Program-made: the position numbers and the translations under genes
DNA from: an uncultured Campylobacter sp.
GTDB lineage: Bacteria; Campylobacterota; Campylobacteria; Campylobacterales; Campylobacteraceae
Reading direction: 5' to 3'
NCBI RefSeq assembly: GCF_938045595.1
Contig: NZ_CALIBB010000123.1
Coordinates: 1 to 52,971 of the forward strand
Length of the DNA stretch: 52,971 nt
In this document: positions 18,608-27,397 of the stretch, one piece after another
Position numbering within the stretch: position 1 is the first letter of the stretch
How the letters are laid out: every line of letters begins with the position of its first letter
Notes under the pieces: generated by a model
Database searches by the model: none
What the model was told of the DNA's origin: nothing
The model's input: only the letters and a program-made list of their open reading frames with translations

Positions 18608-18961
18608 TCAGCCGCCGCACTTCTCGCACAATCCTCGCACAAGCACACTTTTGACATTTTTTTGTGGCAAAGCTGGCATCGAAATCTCCTCCATTTTATG
18701 GCAGTTTTCGCAGACAAAATACGCTTTTGCGCCGTCGGTGAGCTCATAAAAGCTTTTATGATTATTTTCGCTGGTAATTATCAAATTTTTCTCTTCCAAA
18801 AGCGCTATATTGCGATATATCGTGGTTTTATTAGCACCCGTTTGTTCTACTAGTTCATCGTAGCTTACCGGGCATTTTTTCTCGCTTAGGATCTGCACGA
18901 TCTGCACTCTAAGCGCTGTAGGAGCGATATCGTGACTCGCTAAAAAATCTTTGGGATCCAT
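18608..18961 (-). CDS. Fur-family metal-responsive repressor, Zur-like
   Basis: A 117-residue regulator with an N-terminal winged helix (PTALRVQIVQIL through TTIYRNIALLEEKNLI, about 14-62) and a short dimerisation domain. C84-x2-C87 and C112-x2-C115 form the structural zinc site of Fur proteins. The usual His-rich HHxH segment just before the first Cys pair is replaced by DGAKAYFV, so the regulatory site is reduced. It is divergent from znuA, with a 114-bp gap that holds an overlapping palindromic site. By position it is most likely a zinc-uptake regulator (Zur-like), with PerR or Fur less likely. That assignment is inference; the Fur family is clear. Confidence 0.85.
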   Translation of the reverse strand: MDPKDFLASHDIAPTALRVQIVQILSEKKCPVSYDELVEQTGANKTTIYRNIALLEEKNLIITSENNHKSFYELTDGAKAYFVCENCHKMEEISMPALPQKNVKSVLVRGLCEKCGG

Positions 18962-19018
18962 TTTACGCCTTTTTTAAAATTTAAGCGATGATAGCGAAAT
19001 TTAGATAAATTTATATTA

Positions 19019-19035
19019 AGTTGCAACTAAGTTGC
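19019..19035 (+). promoter_or_regulatory. Candidate Fur/Zur-family operator in the znuA promoter
   Basis: Two overlapping inverted repeats: AGTTGCAACT (19019-19028, perfect palindrome) and GCAACT-A-AGTTGC (19023-19035). Three hexamer half-sites alternate in orientation. The site lies just upstream of the TATACT -10 candidate at 19042-19047, over the -35 position, where a repressor would block polymerase. It is also only about 60 bp from the regulator's own start. Confidence 0.6.
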
Positions 19036-19041
19036 TTTTGA

Positions 19042-19047
19042 TATACT
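19042..19047 (+). promoter_or_regulatory. Candidate -10 box of znuA
   Basis: TATACT, 29 bp upstream of the znuA ATG and immediately downstream of the palindromic site. Confidence 0.5.
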
Positions 19048-19075
19048 TCCGCAATTTTTTTTGGAAAGGAATTTT

Positions 19076-20002
19076 ATGAAAAAGCTTATTTTCACGCTTT
19101 TATCAGCTAGTTGCGTAGTATTCGCCAAACCTACGGTCACCACGACCATACTTCCTACGAAGTATTTTGTTGAACAAATAGCAGGTGATACCCTGCAGGT
19201 AAATACGATGGTCGGCAAAGGCGCTGATCCACACACATACGAGCCTAAGCCTTCGGAGATGAAAATGCTAGAAAATAGTGATCTGTATTTTGCAGTCGGT
19301 ATAGAATTTGATGAAGTCTGGCTACCAAAGCTTGCCGCATCGTATCCGAAGATGAAGATAATCCGCACAGAAGATGGCATCACTAAAATGGCTATGGCAG
19401 AGCATCACCATCACGACGAACATGATCATAGCGCGCATCACGATGATCACGATCATGACGCGCATCATGAGCATGGTGACAAAGACCACGAGGCGCACGA
19501 GCACCATCATCATCACGACGGCCTAGACCCACATATCTGGCTCGATCCGCAGCTTGTAAAAATTCAAGCTAAAAATATTAAAGACGCGTTAACCAAACAG
19601 TATCCTAAGGATGCTAAAATTTATGAAGCAAATTTCGATAAATTTGCCAAAAAGCTTGACGAGCTGGACGCTTACGCAAAGCAGAAATTAGCGGGCGTCA
19701 AGGGAAAGAAATTTATGGTTTATCATCCGTCTTGGGGCTATTTCGCGCACCGATACGATTTGGAGCAGATCGCAGTCGAAGTGGAGGGCAAAGAGCCTAA
19801 GCCTGCGGATTTAGCCGAGCTGATCGAGGAAGCCAAAGAGGAAAAGATCAAGGTGATTTTCGTCGCACCGCAGTTTTCCAAAAAGGCAGCACAAACCATC
19901 GCTGCACAAACAGGCGCAAAGGTGATGGAGATTGATCAGCTGCCGCTAGATTGGTATGAGACAATGAAAAAGACGATCGACATTTTCGGAGAAAATTTGT
20001 AG
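19076..20002 (+). CDS. znuA: ZnuA-like periplasmic zinc-binding protein
   Basis: A 308-residue cluster-9 solute-binding protein. The ATG at 19076 (AAGGA upstream) gives a clean signal peptide, MKKLIFTLLSASCVVFA, cleaved near residue 17. Zinc ligands of the family are visible: H53 in DPHTYEP, H153 in DPHIWLDP and H217 in YHPSWGYFAH. Between them, residues 110-147 form a long His/Asp-rich loop, the zinc-specific feature that separates ZnuA from manganese-binding relatives. No znuB or znuC follows; the next gene starts 3 bp downstream and encodes a ZevA-ZevB fusion. The palindrome upstream suggests zinc-dependent repression. Confidence 0.93.
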   Translation: MKKLIFTLLSASCVVFAKPTVTTTILPTKYFVEQIAGDTLQVNTMVGKGADPHTYEPKPSEMKMLENSDLYFAVGIEFDEVWLPKLAASYPKMKIIRTEDGITKMAMAEHHHHDEHDHSAHHDDHDHDAHHEHGDKDHEAHEHHHHHDGLDPHIWLDPQLVKIQAKNIKDALTKQYPKDAKIYEANFDKFAKKLDELDAYAKQKLAGVKGKKFMVYHPSWGYFAHRYDLEQIAVEVEGKEPKPADLAELIEEAKEEKIKVIFVAPQFSKKAAQTIAAQTGAKVMEIDQLPLDWYETMKKTIDIFGENL

Positions 20003-20005
20003 TTG

Positions 20006-22132
20006 ATGAAATTTATTAAAATTTTACTTTTATCCGCGATCTTTAGCTCGCGGATATTTGCGTGCGCTCTGTGCGCCCTATACACGCCTACTGCGCACGT
20101 TAGCATTACCCCTGTCGCACAAGACGGCAAGATCGTGAGCCTGCATTTTTCGTGGCTTTTCTCTCAAAATTTTACCGACGTCATAATGCAGACCTACGAT
20201 ATAAATTCCAATGCCAAGCTTGAAAATAGCGAGCTTGCCGAGATAACCAAGGCGATGACCGATTATCTAACCCCCAAAAACTATCTTTGCGAGGCGGAAT
20301 TCTACGATCAAGCGCCAAAAAACGCAAAGCCCGCGCTTAGCAACCTCGTAGGCACGCAAATCAAGGGAAATTTTAAAAACGCAATAAGCCTCGTCAAAAA
20401 GGGCAGACTCGTGTTTGAGTTCGATCAAAAGGTCGGCTTCGAGCTGCGAAACGGCCGCGTTCTTAAAATTTCCATTAACGACGATCAGGGATTTTTCAAT
20501 TTCAAAATGCTTGACGACAAGCCCATTAATCTAGGCGAGGGCTTTGTAGCGAAGCCTAATTCAAATTTAGCCACCACTTTTATAGAATTTAGCGGCGAAA
20601 AGCCAAAGATCGCAGATAAAAAACCGCCAATTTCAGGCGCGCTGGACTCCGATTTAGCGCAGGATAGCCTTGCATCTAGCGAGCAAGGCCTTGCGGGCTC
20701 AGAGAGCAAACTTGCGCAAGGCGGTCAAGATAAACCGAATGCCAGCTCGGCGCGCAAATCAAACCAAAGATCCGTCGGCGACATCGTTTCGGAAGCTGCA
20801 GCAGAGGCGCAAAAAAATATAGCCGCTTCGGATACTATCGCGCAGATTAATAAAGCCGCCAAAAAGGACGCGCAGGTAAAAGGTGGTCCCGCAAATTCCG
20901 ACCGCCTTAGTAGCGAAAGCTTAAAGGTCGCTGCAAAAAACAGCGAAAATGCCGCAGCTTCTTTAGGCGATGATTCAAATTTAGCGCAAAATAACGCGAG
21001 CAAAAACGGCGCCACATCCGACAGCGACGAGATTTCAAGCGAGCAGCACAAAGAGGTCTCGCTGGGATTTGTCGCGCAAAAGACGATGGATTTTATGAAA
21101 AGCCTCAAAACGGCGTTTCGCGCAAGCAGCGAGCATGCAAGCGCAAGCACCATCCTATGGGTCTTGGCGCTTTCTTTCATATACGGCTTTTTCCACGCGG
21201 CGGGTCCTGGGCACGCGAAGCTGCTAACGGCGAGCTATTTCTTAGCCCATGGCGGCAGCTACGTCAAGGCCTTTGGATTTGCCCTTAAAATCGGGCTTCT
21301 ACACGTACTAGGAGCACTCGTTTTAGTAAGCGCGAGCATGTTCGTGCTGCAAAACGTTGCAGGGCTCGTCTCTGCAAACTCCGCCTCGATCACAACGAAA
21401 ATTTCGGCACTTCTGATCATCGTCATAACGGCGCTCATCATCTACGACAAAGCTCGCCGCGTAAGATCGGGCGCCCACCACGATGCGGGCTGCTCCTGCG
21501 CCGCTTGCGCTTCCGCCGCAAATACCTCAGAGACGGGCGCCCACTTAAAAAATACGGCATTTACAAACGCCGGGGATTCCGCTCACGCAGCGTCAAAGAG
21601 CTATAAATTTTCTAAATTTAATATTCAAAGTGACGAATCCGCGCAGCATTTAGATACTGAAAATTCGGGCGCCACAACGGCAGAGCTAAATTCAAATTTA
21701 AATTTAAACGCAAGCCTAGAGGAAAACTCGTCTAGCCAAAACGAGCAAAAACAGACTTTGAATTCTACAAATTCCAAAAACCAAACCTCGTCTCGCTCGC
21801 TACAAAATGGCGCGACTGGCGGTGGCGAGAAAGGGCGAGAGTGGCTTATCGCGCTTGCTGCGGCGCTCGTGCCATGCCCAGGCACGATCCTGATTTTCGT
21901 GCTTGCCTTCAGCCTCGGAAGCTTCGCGCTTAGCGTCGCAAGTGCGCTTTTCATCGGTTTTGGAATGAGCGTCGTGATATTTTTAGCCGCGCTTTTCGGC
22001 GCGAAAGCAAACGAACTAAGCTCAAAGCGGCTCGTAAGCTTGAAGCTATACGTCGAATTTTTGGGGCTTTTCGTGATGTTCGGGCTCGGGATTTTTATGT
22101 ATTTCATCTCAGACAGCCTCAGGATACTGTGA
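20006..22132 (+). CDS. ZevA-ZevB (DUF1007-NicO) fusion metal transporter
   Basis: A 708-residue protein. Residues 1-19 are a signal or anchor. Residues 20-200 resemble the DUF1007/ZevA periplasmic domain (AHVSITP, a Trp-Leu-Phe segment, and an EF-like DINSNAKLENSE). Residues 200-350 are a Ser/Ala/Asn/Asp-rich linker. From 381 the NicO/RcnA-type membrane domain begins: FFHAAGPGHAK (396-405) and several helices, interrupted by a polar loop at 484-607 with HH and CSCAAC, then the last helices with VPCPGTILIF. In Haemophilus separate ZevA and ZevB proteins import zinc. NicO relatives also move nickel or cobalt, in either direction, so zinc is an inference from znuA and the regulator. The start is ATG 20006 or TTG 20003. 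Confidence 0.85.
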   Translation: MKFIKILLLSAIFSSRIFACALCALYTPTAHVSITPVAQDGKIVSLHFSWLFSQNFTDVIMQTYDINSNAKLENSELAEITKAMTDYLTPKNYLCEAEFYDQAPKNAKPALSNLVGTQIKGNFKNAISLVKKGRLVFEFDQKVGFELRNGRVLKISINDDQGFFNFKMLDDKPINLGEGFVAKPNSNLATTFIEFSGEKPKIADKKPPISGALDSDLAQDSLASSEQGLAGSESKLAQGGQDKPNASSARKSNQRSVGDIVSEAAAEAQKNIAASDTIAQINKAAKKDAQVKGGPANSDRLSSESLKVAAKNSENAAASLGDDSNLAQNNASKNGATSDSDEISSEQHKEVSLGFVAQKTMDFMKSLKTAFRASSEHASASTILWVLALSFIYGFFHAAGPGHAKLLTASYFLAHGGSYVKAFGFALKIGLLHVLGALVLVSASMFVLQNVAGLVSANSASITTKISALLIIVITALIIYDKARRVRSGAHHDAGCSCAACASAANTSETGAHLKNTAFTNAGDSAHAASKSYKFSKFNIQSDESAQHLDTENSGATTAELNSNLNLNASLEENSSSQNEQKQTLNSTNSKNQTSSRSLQNGATGGGEKGREWLIALAAALVPCPGTILIFVLAFSLGSFALSVASALFIGFGMSVVIFLAALFGAKANELSSKRLVSLKLYVEFLGLFVMFGLGIFMYFISDSLRIL

Positions 22133-22338
22133 TCGCAAAATTTAAACGCAAATTTCAAAGGCGGCTCGCGTGAAATATAAGTTTACGCGATACGTTAAAT
22201 TTTAAATCCGGTGCGAATTGTTTTCAGAATATTAAGATTTTAAAATTTGCGCCGCACGGACTGCATAAATTAAGCTCCGATCTCGACCATTCAATTATGC
22301 GGCGGAATTCGCTCTTTATGAATTCCGCTAAATTTCGC

Positions 22339-22344
22339 TACAAT
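22339..22344 (+). promoter_or_regulatory. Candidate -10 box for the DUF3137 gene
   Basis: TACAAT in the context TTTCGCTACAATACG, 29 bp upstream of the ATG at 22373. Confidence 0.45.
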
Positions 22345-22372
22345 ACGGGCGAAATTTTTATCAAGGATAGAT

Positions 22373-23323
22373 ATGTCGCCTTCTTTGCAAGATGCTATTT
22401 CACAGACTTTAATCGAACAAAAAGCGTGCGCTAGAGTTTTTAATAGATATTACTACCTCAGTATAGCCGCCTTTTTTGCGGTCCTGTTCGTATTAGTGTT
22501 TCTAAACGGCGTTAAAGCAGACACTCCTCTAATAAAAATTGCCGAATTTTCGAGCGTCTTGATCCTTTTTCAGATCTTTTGGATATTTCTTATGCATTGC
22601 GCCAGTCAAGAAAGCGAAGCGGAAATTCGCTACTATAAATTTTACAAAGAGATATTCGTCCGCGCCGTAATAAACGATATAGATGCCAGTTTAAAATACG
22701 ATCCATATACCGGCATGCAAGAAGAGGAATTTCAAAAATTTAGAATTTATAGGAAATCTAGGATCAAAAGCGAGGATCGGATTGCGGGCGCGCACTGCGG
22801 GATTAAATTTAGCCTAAGCGAGGTACATAGTAATGGTAGGTTTTACATGAAAACGGATAATCCGCTCATAGCGGCGATTATGTTGATCAAAATATTCTAC
22901 GATAACTATATGGACTTTGACGGCAACGTACTGATCTGCGAGCTCGCGAAAAAAACCTCGGGTAAAACGATAGTGGTAAGCAGGGAGCTAAACGCCAAGA
23001 TCTTCGGCGAAAAAGAGATGATGGACGATGTGGATTTTATGCGCGATTTTCGCGTGTTTGCGGATGACAAAGTGGAAGCGCGCTATCTGCTAACGCCCGC
23101 GTTTATGGAGCGTCTGCGCGAAATAAATCGCGAAACGAGCGGCGAGTTTAGCTTGAGCGCGGTATTTATGGATGAGCACTTATATCTATTTTTAAAAGGT
23201 GCGCCCGATCTTTTTGAAACTACTCTTTTTGATAGGCCTGCTAGCATAGAGCTCGCGCGCGAATACCAAACGCAGATCCGCAAAATTTTAAGCCTAATCG
23301 AGACACTAAAACTCTCAAACTAG
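22373..23323 (+). CDS. DUF3137-type membrane protein
   Basis: A 316-residue protein with two hydrophobic helices near the N terminus (about 29-46 and 57-77) and a large C-terminal soluble domain. The soluble part (FYKEIFVRAVIND, an FRIYRKSRIKSEDRIAG segment, GKTIVVSREL, DDVDFMRDFRVFADDKVEARYLLTPAFMERL) matches the DUF3137 family, which has no known function. Family members typically have this two-helix anchor. AAGGATAG precedes the ATG. It stands alone, 240 bp after the metal transporter, with its own -10 candidate. Confidence 0.78.
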   Translation: MSPSLQDAISQTLIEQKACARVFNRYYYLSIAAFFAVLFVLVFLNGVKADTPLIKIAEFSSVLILFQIFWIFLMHCASQESEAEIRYYKFYKEIFVRAVINDIDASLKYDPYTGMQEEEFQKFRIYRKSRIKSEDRIAGAHCGIKFSLSEVHSNGRFYMKTDNPLIAAIMLIKIFYDNYMDFDGNVLICELAKKTSGKTIVVSRELNAKIFGEKEMMDDVDFMRDFRVFADDKVEARYLLTPAFMERLREINRETSGEFSLSAVFMDEHLYLFLKGAPDLFETTLFDRPASIELAREYQTQIRKILSLIETLKLSN

Positions 23324-23945
23324 CAGGACGCATTACGGCTTAAATTTTGTATTGGCTGAATTTAGGCCAGGTGGAATTTTTAACGAAGCGTAGTTTCGAC
23401 AAAAACGTAAAATTTAATCAGCGGCGCAATCGCTCGGCGGCTGTTCAAAATTTAAACGAGTGATACGATTAGAGAGATGAAGCGCCTGCCGCAAATAAAT
23501 TTGAAGCAAAAGCGCCTTGCCGTGTCTAATAAAATAAATTTAACGCTCCGATGCTTCCTGGAAGCGACTCTTGCTTAGCTCTTCATGCCCAAAATAATTT
23601 TACCGCGTTTTGCATCGCAGCCTCTAGCTTTTAGTACCAAACCCGCATAGCGGCAAAATTTAATCGGCAGCGCTGAGATGATGAAATTTAAAAGTAGATC
23701 CGCAAAGACGAAATTTAAATTTAAAAACAAGTCCCCCGACGAGAGTTAAATTTCCCGCATAAACGGCGTTTGCAAAAGCCGCACGCTAAAAGGTATCTGC
23801 TCGGACGCATACCGCAACGCACCTCAAGCGCTAGCTCTGCACGTACGTCAAGTTCCGCTAAAATCCTCGCCACGCGTTCCTGCATCGTCTCATAAAACAC
23901 CATCGTAGGCTGGATTGTAAATTTAAATTATTAAAGAATTTGGAT
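23324..23945. other. Intergenic, nothing recognised
   Basis: About 620 bp in a convergent gap between the DUF3137 gene and serA. A 60-codon minus-strand frame (23721-23903) has no ribosome site or motif. No RNA gene was recognised. Confidence 0.5.
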
Positions 23946-23970
23946 GAGGCGAAATTTTAAATTCCGCCTC
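23946..23970 (-). terminator. Hairpin after serA, possible terminator
   Basis: On the minus strand GAGGCGGAATTT pairs with AAATTTCGCCTC (one G-U pair), 15 bp past the serA stop codon. The sequence that follows is A/T-rich (ATCCAAATTCTTTAAT) without a clean T-run. Confidence 0.45.
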
Positions 23971-23985
23971 CTAAGCGGAAAGGGA

Positions 23986-25563
23986 TTAAAGTGCCGCGTA
24001 GCGCACCATTAGGCAGGTTTGAAGAGCCGCCAGCTTATCGAGCGTGCTTTTTTGCACTTCGGAATCGACCAAAATGACCGCCAAAGCGTCCCCCTCCTCG
24101 CCTCTGCCTAGGCGGAAGTCCGCAATATTGATGTTTTCGTCGGCTAGGATCGTGCTTACGGATTTGATAACGCCCGGCACGTCGGTGTTTTTAAAGATTA
24201 TCATCTTGCCCTTCGGCTTAAAATCGGTCTTAAATCCACCGATATTTACGATACGCTCCTCACTTCCGTCAAAGACCGTACCAGCGACATTTGAGATCGC
24301 CTCGTCGGTCATAATTTTTACCGCGATCTCGCTTTTATAGACGCTGTTTGCAAGCTCGCCAAAGCTCGTCTCAATCCCCTTTTCATCCGCAAGAAATTTA
24401 GCGTTGACGTAATTTAGCGAGTCGCCCAAAGAATCGTGCAGTGCGCCTACGATTGCAAAAACGAGCATCGATTTTAGATACTGCACCACCTCGCCGCTGC
24501 CCTCGATGCGAATCGATTTGATCGGGCCTTTGTTGATCTGCGCCGCAAGATAGGCCATTTTCGAGACCAAATTTATATACGGCTCAATACCGCGCGGCAG
24601 ATCCTCGAGCTTAAGCGGCAAATTTAAAGCGTTTGGATAGTTTAAGCCGCGCGCGGCGCTGATCGCCTGCTCTGCGGCTTCCCGGGCGATATTGCTTTGC
24701 GATTCGAGAGTATTTGCTCCAAGATGCGGAGTCGCGCTTAAATTTTCGATATCCAAAAGCTCGTGATCGGTCGCAGGCTCTTTGTCGAAAACGTCGATGC
24801 CGAGATACGCGATCTTGCCGCTGCGTAGATTGTTTGCAAGCGCTTTTTCATTATACAGCCCGCCTCTAGCGCAGTTTATTAGGCGCACACCGTCTTTCAT
24901 CTTCGCTATTTGCGGCTCGCCTACCATATTTATCGTCTCTTGATTTTTCGGCGTATGGATCGTGATGAAATCGCAAGATAAAATTTCGTCGAAATTTTTC
25001 GTATATTTTACTCCGAGCTTCGTGGCCTTCTCAGGCTCGATATAGGGATCATAGGCGATGACGTTCATCCCAAACGCAAGCGCGCGAACCCCCACGCGCG
25101 AACCGATGTTTCCAAAGCCGATGATGCCGAGGCTCTTTTTATAAAGCTCGGTGCCGTACCATTTCTCGCGCTTCCAAATTCTATTAATTTTTAGATCGTT
25201 GCAGGAATTTACATATTTGCGCGCCGCATTTAGCAGATGGCACATGGTCATTTCGACCGCGGCGATGGTGTTTGCCGTAGGTACGTTCATCAAAATAATG
25301 CCGCGCTTGGAACAGCCGTCAATATCGCAGTTATCGACGCCTACGCCTGCGCGCACGATCGCTTTTAGCTTGGTGCCGGCATTTAGAAATTTCTCATCCA
25401 CCGCTGTAGAGCTTCTGGTAATCGCGACGTCCGCATCGCCTAAAATTCCGTATAGCTCGCTCTTGGGCACGTTAGTAGCGTCGATTACTCTAACATCCGA
25501 TTCCTGCTTAAGCAGATCAAAACCGATTTTGTGGATTGCGTCGCAGACTATGATAGTTTTCAT
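23986..25563 (-). CDS. serA: D-3-phosphoglycerate dehydrogenase
   Basis: A 525-residue enzyme of the long SerA type. It oxidises 3-phosphoglycerate to 3-phosphohydroxypyruvate, the first step of serine synthesis. Domains in order: substrate/NAD domain with RAGVGVDN (71-78), NAD-binding GFGNIG (149-154), catalytic INCARGG and ATPHLGA, an intervening domain from about 320, and a C-terminal ACT domain (GVIKSVSTILADENINIADF) that senses serine in relatives. The ATG is preceded by AAAGG. It lies 55 bp downstream of rpsA with a perfect hairpin in the gap. Glycerate kinase product may also feed this branch through phosphoglycerate. Confidence 0.97.
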   Translation of the reverse strand: MKTIIVCDAIHKIGFDLLKQESDVRVIDATNVPKSELYGILGDADVAITRSSTAVDEKFLNAGTKLKAIVRAGVGVDNCDIDGCSKRGIILMNVPTANTIAAVEMTMCHLLNAARKYVNSCNDLKINRIWKREKWYGTELYKKSLGIIGFGNIGSRVGVRALAFGMNVIAYDPYIEPEKATKLGVKYTKNFDEILSCDFITIHTPKNQETINMVGEPQIAKMKDGVRLINCARGGLYNEKALANNLRSGKIAYLGIDVFDKEPATDHELLDIENLSATPHLGANTLESQSNIAREAAEQAISAARGLNYPNALNLPLKLEDLPRGIEPYINLVSKMAYLAAQINKGPIKSIRIEGSGEVVQYLKSMLVFAIVGALHDSLGDSLNYVNAKFLADEKGIETSFGELANSVYKSEIAVKIMTDEAISNVAGTVFDGSEERIVNIGGFKTDFKPKGKMIIFKNTDVPGVIKSVSTILADENINIADFRLGRGEEGDALAVILVDSEVQKSTLDKLAALQTCLMVRYAAL

Positions 25564-25587
25564 TAAATTTAACCTTTAGAAGTAGGT

Positions 25588-25611
25588 CCGCAAGGCGGGG
25601 ATGCCTTGCGG
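25588..25611 (-). other. Perfect 9-bp hairpin between rpsA and serA
   Basis: CCGCAAGGC and GCCTTGCGG are perfect complements around a 6-base loop. No T-run follows in the direction of transcription, so this is not a standard terminator. It could mark RNA processing, protect the abundant rpsA message, or be a partial terminator before serA. Confidence 0.55.
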
Positions 25612-25617
25612 GAGGAA

Positions 25618-27285
25618 TTATTTATTTAGTTGATCTTTGATCAGATCCCCTAGGCTTTGCTTCTCGTCGTCGTTGCTATTGATCTCGTTTAGCGCCTCGC
25701 GCTCCTTCTGATGAGCCAGTCTGCGCACGCTTAGGCGGATTCTGTTTTTCTTCTCATCGATGAAAGCGATCGCAGCCTCGATCTCGTCGCCTACTTTTAG
25801 GCTATCTACGCTTACGTTGCCAAGATCTTCCTTGCGGATAAGCGCGTCGATACCGCCTCCAAGCTCGACAAAAATTCCGAACTCTTTAATATCGCGGATC
25901 TTGCCTTTTACGACATCGCCTTGATTGTGGCTCTTGGCATAATCGCTAATAGGGCTATCGCCGAGCTCTTTGTGATTTAGAGAAATTTTTTGAGTATCTT
26001 TGTCGATCTTAATGATCTTAACCTCGATCTCGTCGCCTACTTTGAATAAATTTTTGCACTTCTCGCCGCGATCCCACGAAGCGTCCTCGTTATGCAAGAG
26101 TCCCTCTACGCCATCGATCCTCACAAACGCGCCGAAGTTTGTAATCGTAGTGACGCTGCCTTTTAGCACGTCGCCCACTTTATGCTTAGCAACAAACTCG
26201 TCAAAAGGCTTGGTGAGTAAATTTTTAAGGCTCACGCGCAGCCTGCGCTCGCTAGGATTGATCTCTACGACTTCGACGTCAAGCTCCTCGCCCTCGCTGA
26301 TGAAATCTTTCGGATTTTTGATATTTTTATCCCACGAAATTTCGCTGATATGCAAAAAGCCCTCGATGTCGTTGCCAAGATCGACAAACGCGCCGTAAGG
26401 CTCGATATTACTTACTTTTACGCGGATAGTATCGCCCACTTCCAGGCTATCTTTGATCTCGTTCCAAGGATCTGGCATCGCTTCTTTAATCGAAAGGGAG
26501 AGATGCTTTTTATCGTTGTCGTATTTGATAACTTTAACCGGGACCTTATCGCCCTCTTTGTAGAGCGAGCTTGGATTTACAGGACCTTTGTATGAAATTT
26601 CGCTGTAGTGCACGAGCCCGTCCACGCCGCCTACGTCTACGAACATACCGTAGGTGGTGATCTTTTTGACGACGCCTTCGATGATGCCCTCGGTAGCGAT
26701 TACTTTCTCGATCGCCTCTTTGCTTGCTTTGCGATCCTCATCAAGTAGCTTCTTGCGCGATACTACGATGCTTTGTTCATCTCTATCGACCTTGATGATC
26801 TTTACTTTGAAATTTTTACCGACGGCGCCATTTGGGTTTTTAAGCGCACTTTGCGAGCGCGGCATAAAAAATTCCACATCATCTGCGTTAGCACAAACGA
26901 AACCGCCCTTATTAAACGATAGAATTTTAACGTCATAGACATTTTCTGCGTTTTCATTATAGGAGTCGATGAACGCCTTTACTTTTTCCTTCTTTAGGGC
27001 CTTTTTATACGATACGACCGGGCGACCGCCTCTGCTTCCGATAATAGCGACTTTGATGTCATCTCCTACGTTAACCTGCGGGTTTCCTTGATCGTCGCTC
27101 ACCTCGGCGGCGTCCAAAATGCCCTCCGACTTCCTGCCTACGTCTATGAAAACCTCACTGTCCTTAAGGGCGATAACCTTACCTGTGACGACCTCGTCGC
27201 GAGACTTCCCGGCGTCATACTCCTCTAACAATGTCGCAAAATCTTCCTCTGCGTGGTTTTGAACCTTCTCGTTCACCTCAGCCAT
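25618..27285 (-). CDS. rpsA: 30S ribosomal protein S1
   Basis: A 555-residue protein made of six S1 RNA-binding repeats; typical copies are seen at KKITTYGMFVDVGGVDGLVHYSE, SNIEPYGAFVDLGNDIEGFLH and RDIKEFGIFVELGGGIDALI. S1 helps the ribosome bind and unfold mRNA leaders. The length is typical. AAAGGAAG precedes the ATG. It lies between ispH and serA, as I recall in C. jejuni except for a small extra gene there between rpsA and serA. Confidence 0.97.
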   Translation of the reverse strand: MAEVNEKVQNHAEEDFATLLEEYDAGKSRDEVVTGKVIALKDSEVFIDVGRKSEGILDAAEVSDDQGNPQVNVGDDIKVAIIGSRGGRPVVSYKKALKKEKVKAFIDSYNENAENVYDVKILSFNKGGFVCANADDVEFFMPRSQSALKNPNGAVGKNFKVKIIKVDRDEQSIVVSRKKLLDEDRKASKEAIEKVIATEGIIEGVVKKITTYGMFVDVGGVDGLVHYSEISYKGPVNPSSLYKEGDKVPVKVIKYDNDKKHLSLSIKEAMPDPWNEIKDSLEVGDTIRVKVSNIEPYGAFVDLGNDIEGFLHISEISWDKNIKNPKDFISEGEELDVEVVEINPSERRLRVSLKNLLTKPFDEFVAKHKVGDVLKGSVTTITNFGAFVRIDGVEGLLHNEDASWDRGEKCKNLFKVGDEIEVKIIKIDKDTQKISLNHKELGDSPISDYAKSHNQGDVVKGKIRDIKEFGIFVELGGGIDALIRKEDLGNVSVDSLKVGDEIEAAIAFIDEKKNRIRLSVRRLAHQKEREALNEINSNDDEKQSLGDLIKDQLNK

Positions 27286-27397
27286 ATGCTTCCTTTAAAT
27301 TTATTTGTGCTTTTTTGAAAAGAACTAAAATGCGCGATTCTAGCCAAAATTTGCTTTCGATTTGATAAATTTCTAAGAGTAAATTTGATAAGAGGGC

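Noticed and set aside
18535..18747. Minus-strand frame overlapping the Fur-family gene 3' end
   Set aside because: Different frame from the regulator whose CxxC motifs are clear; no own ribosome site.
23721..23903. Minus-strand frame of 60 codons between DUF3137 gene and serA
   Set aside because: Looks slightly protein-like (a MQERVARILAELDVRAEL start) but has no ribosome site and no homology I can recognise; it could be a remnant.
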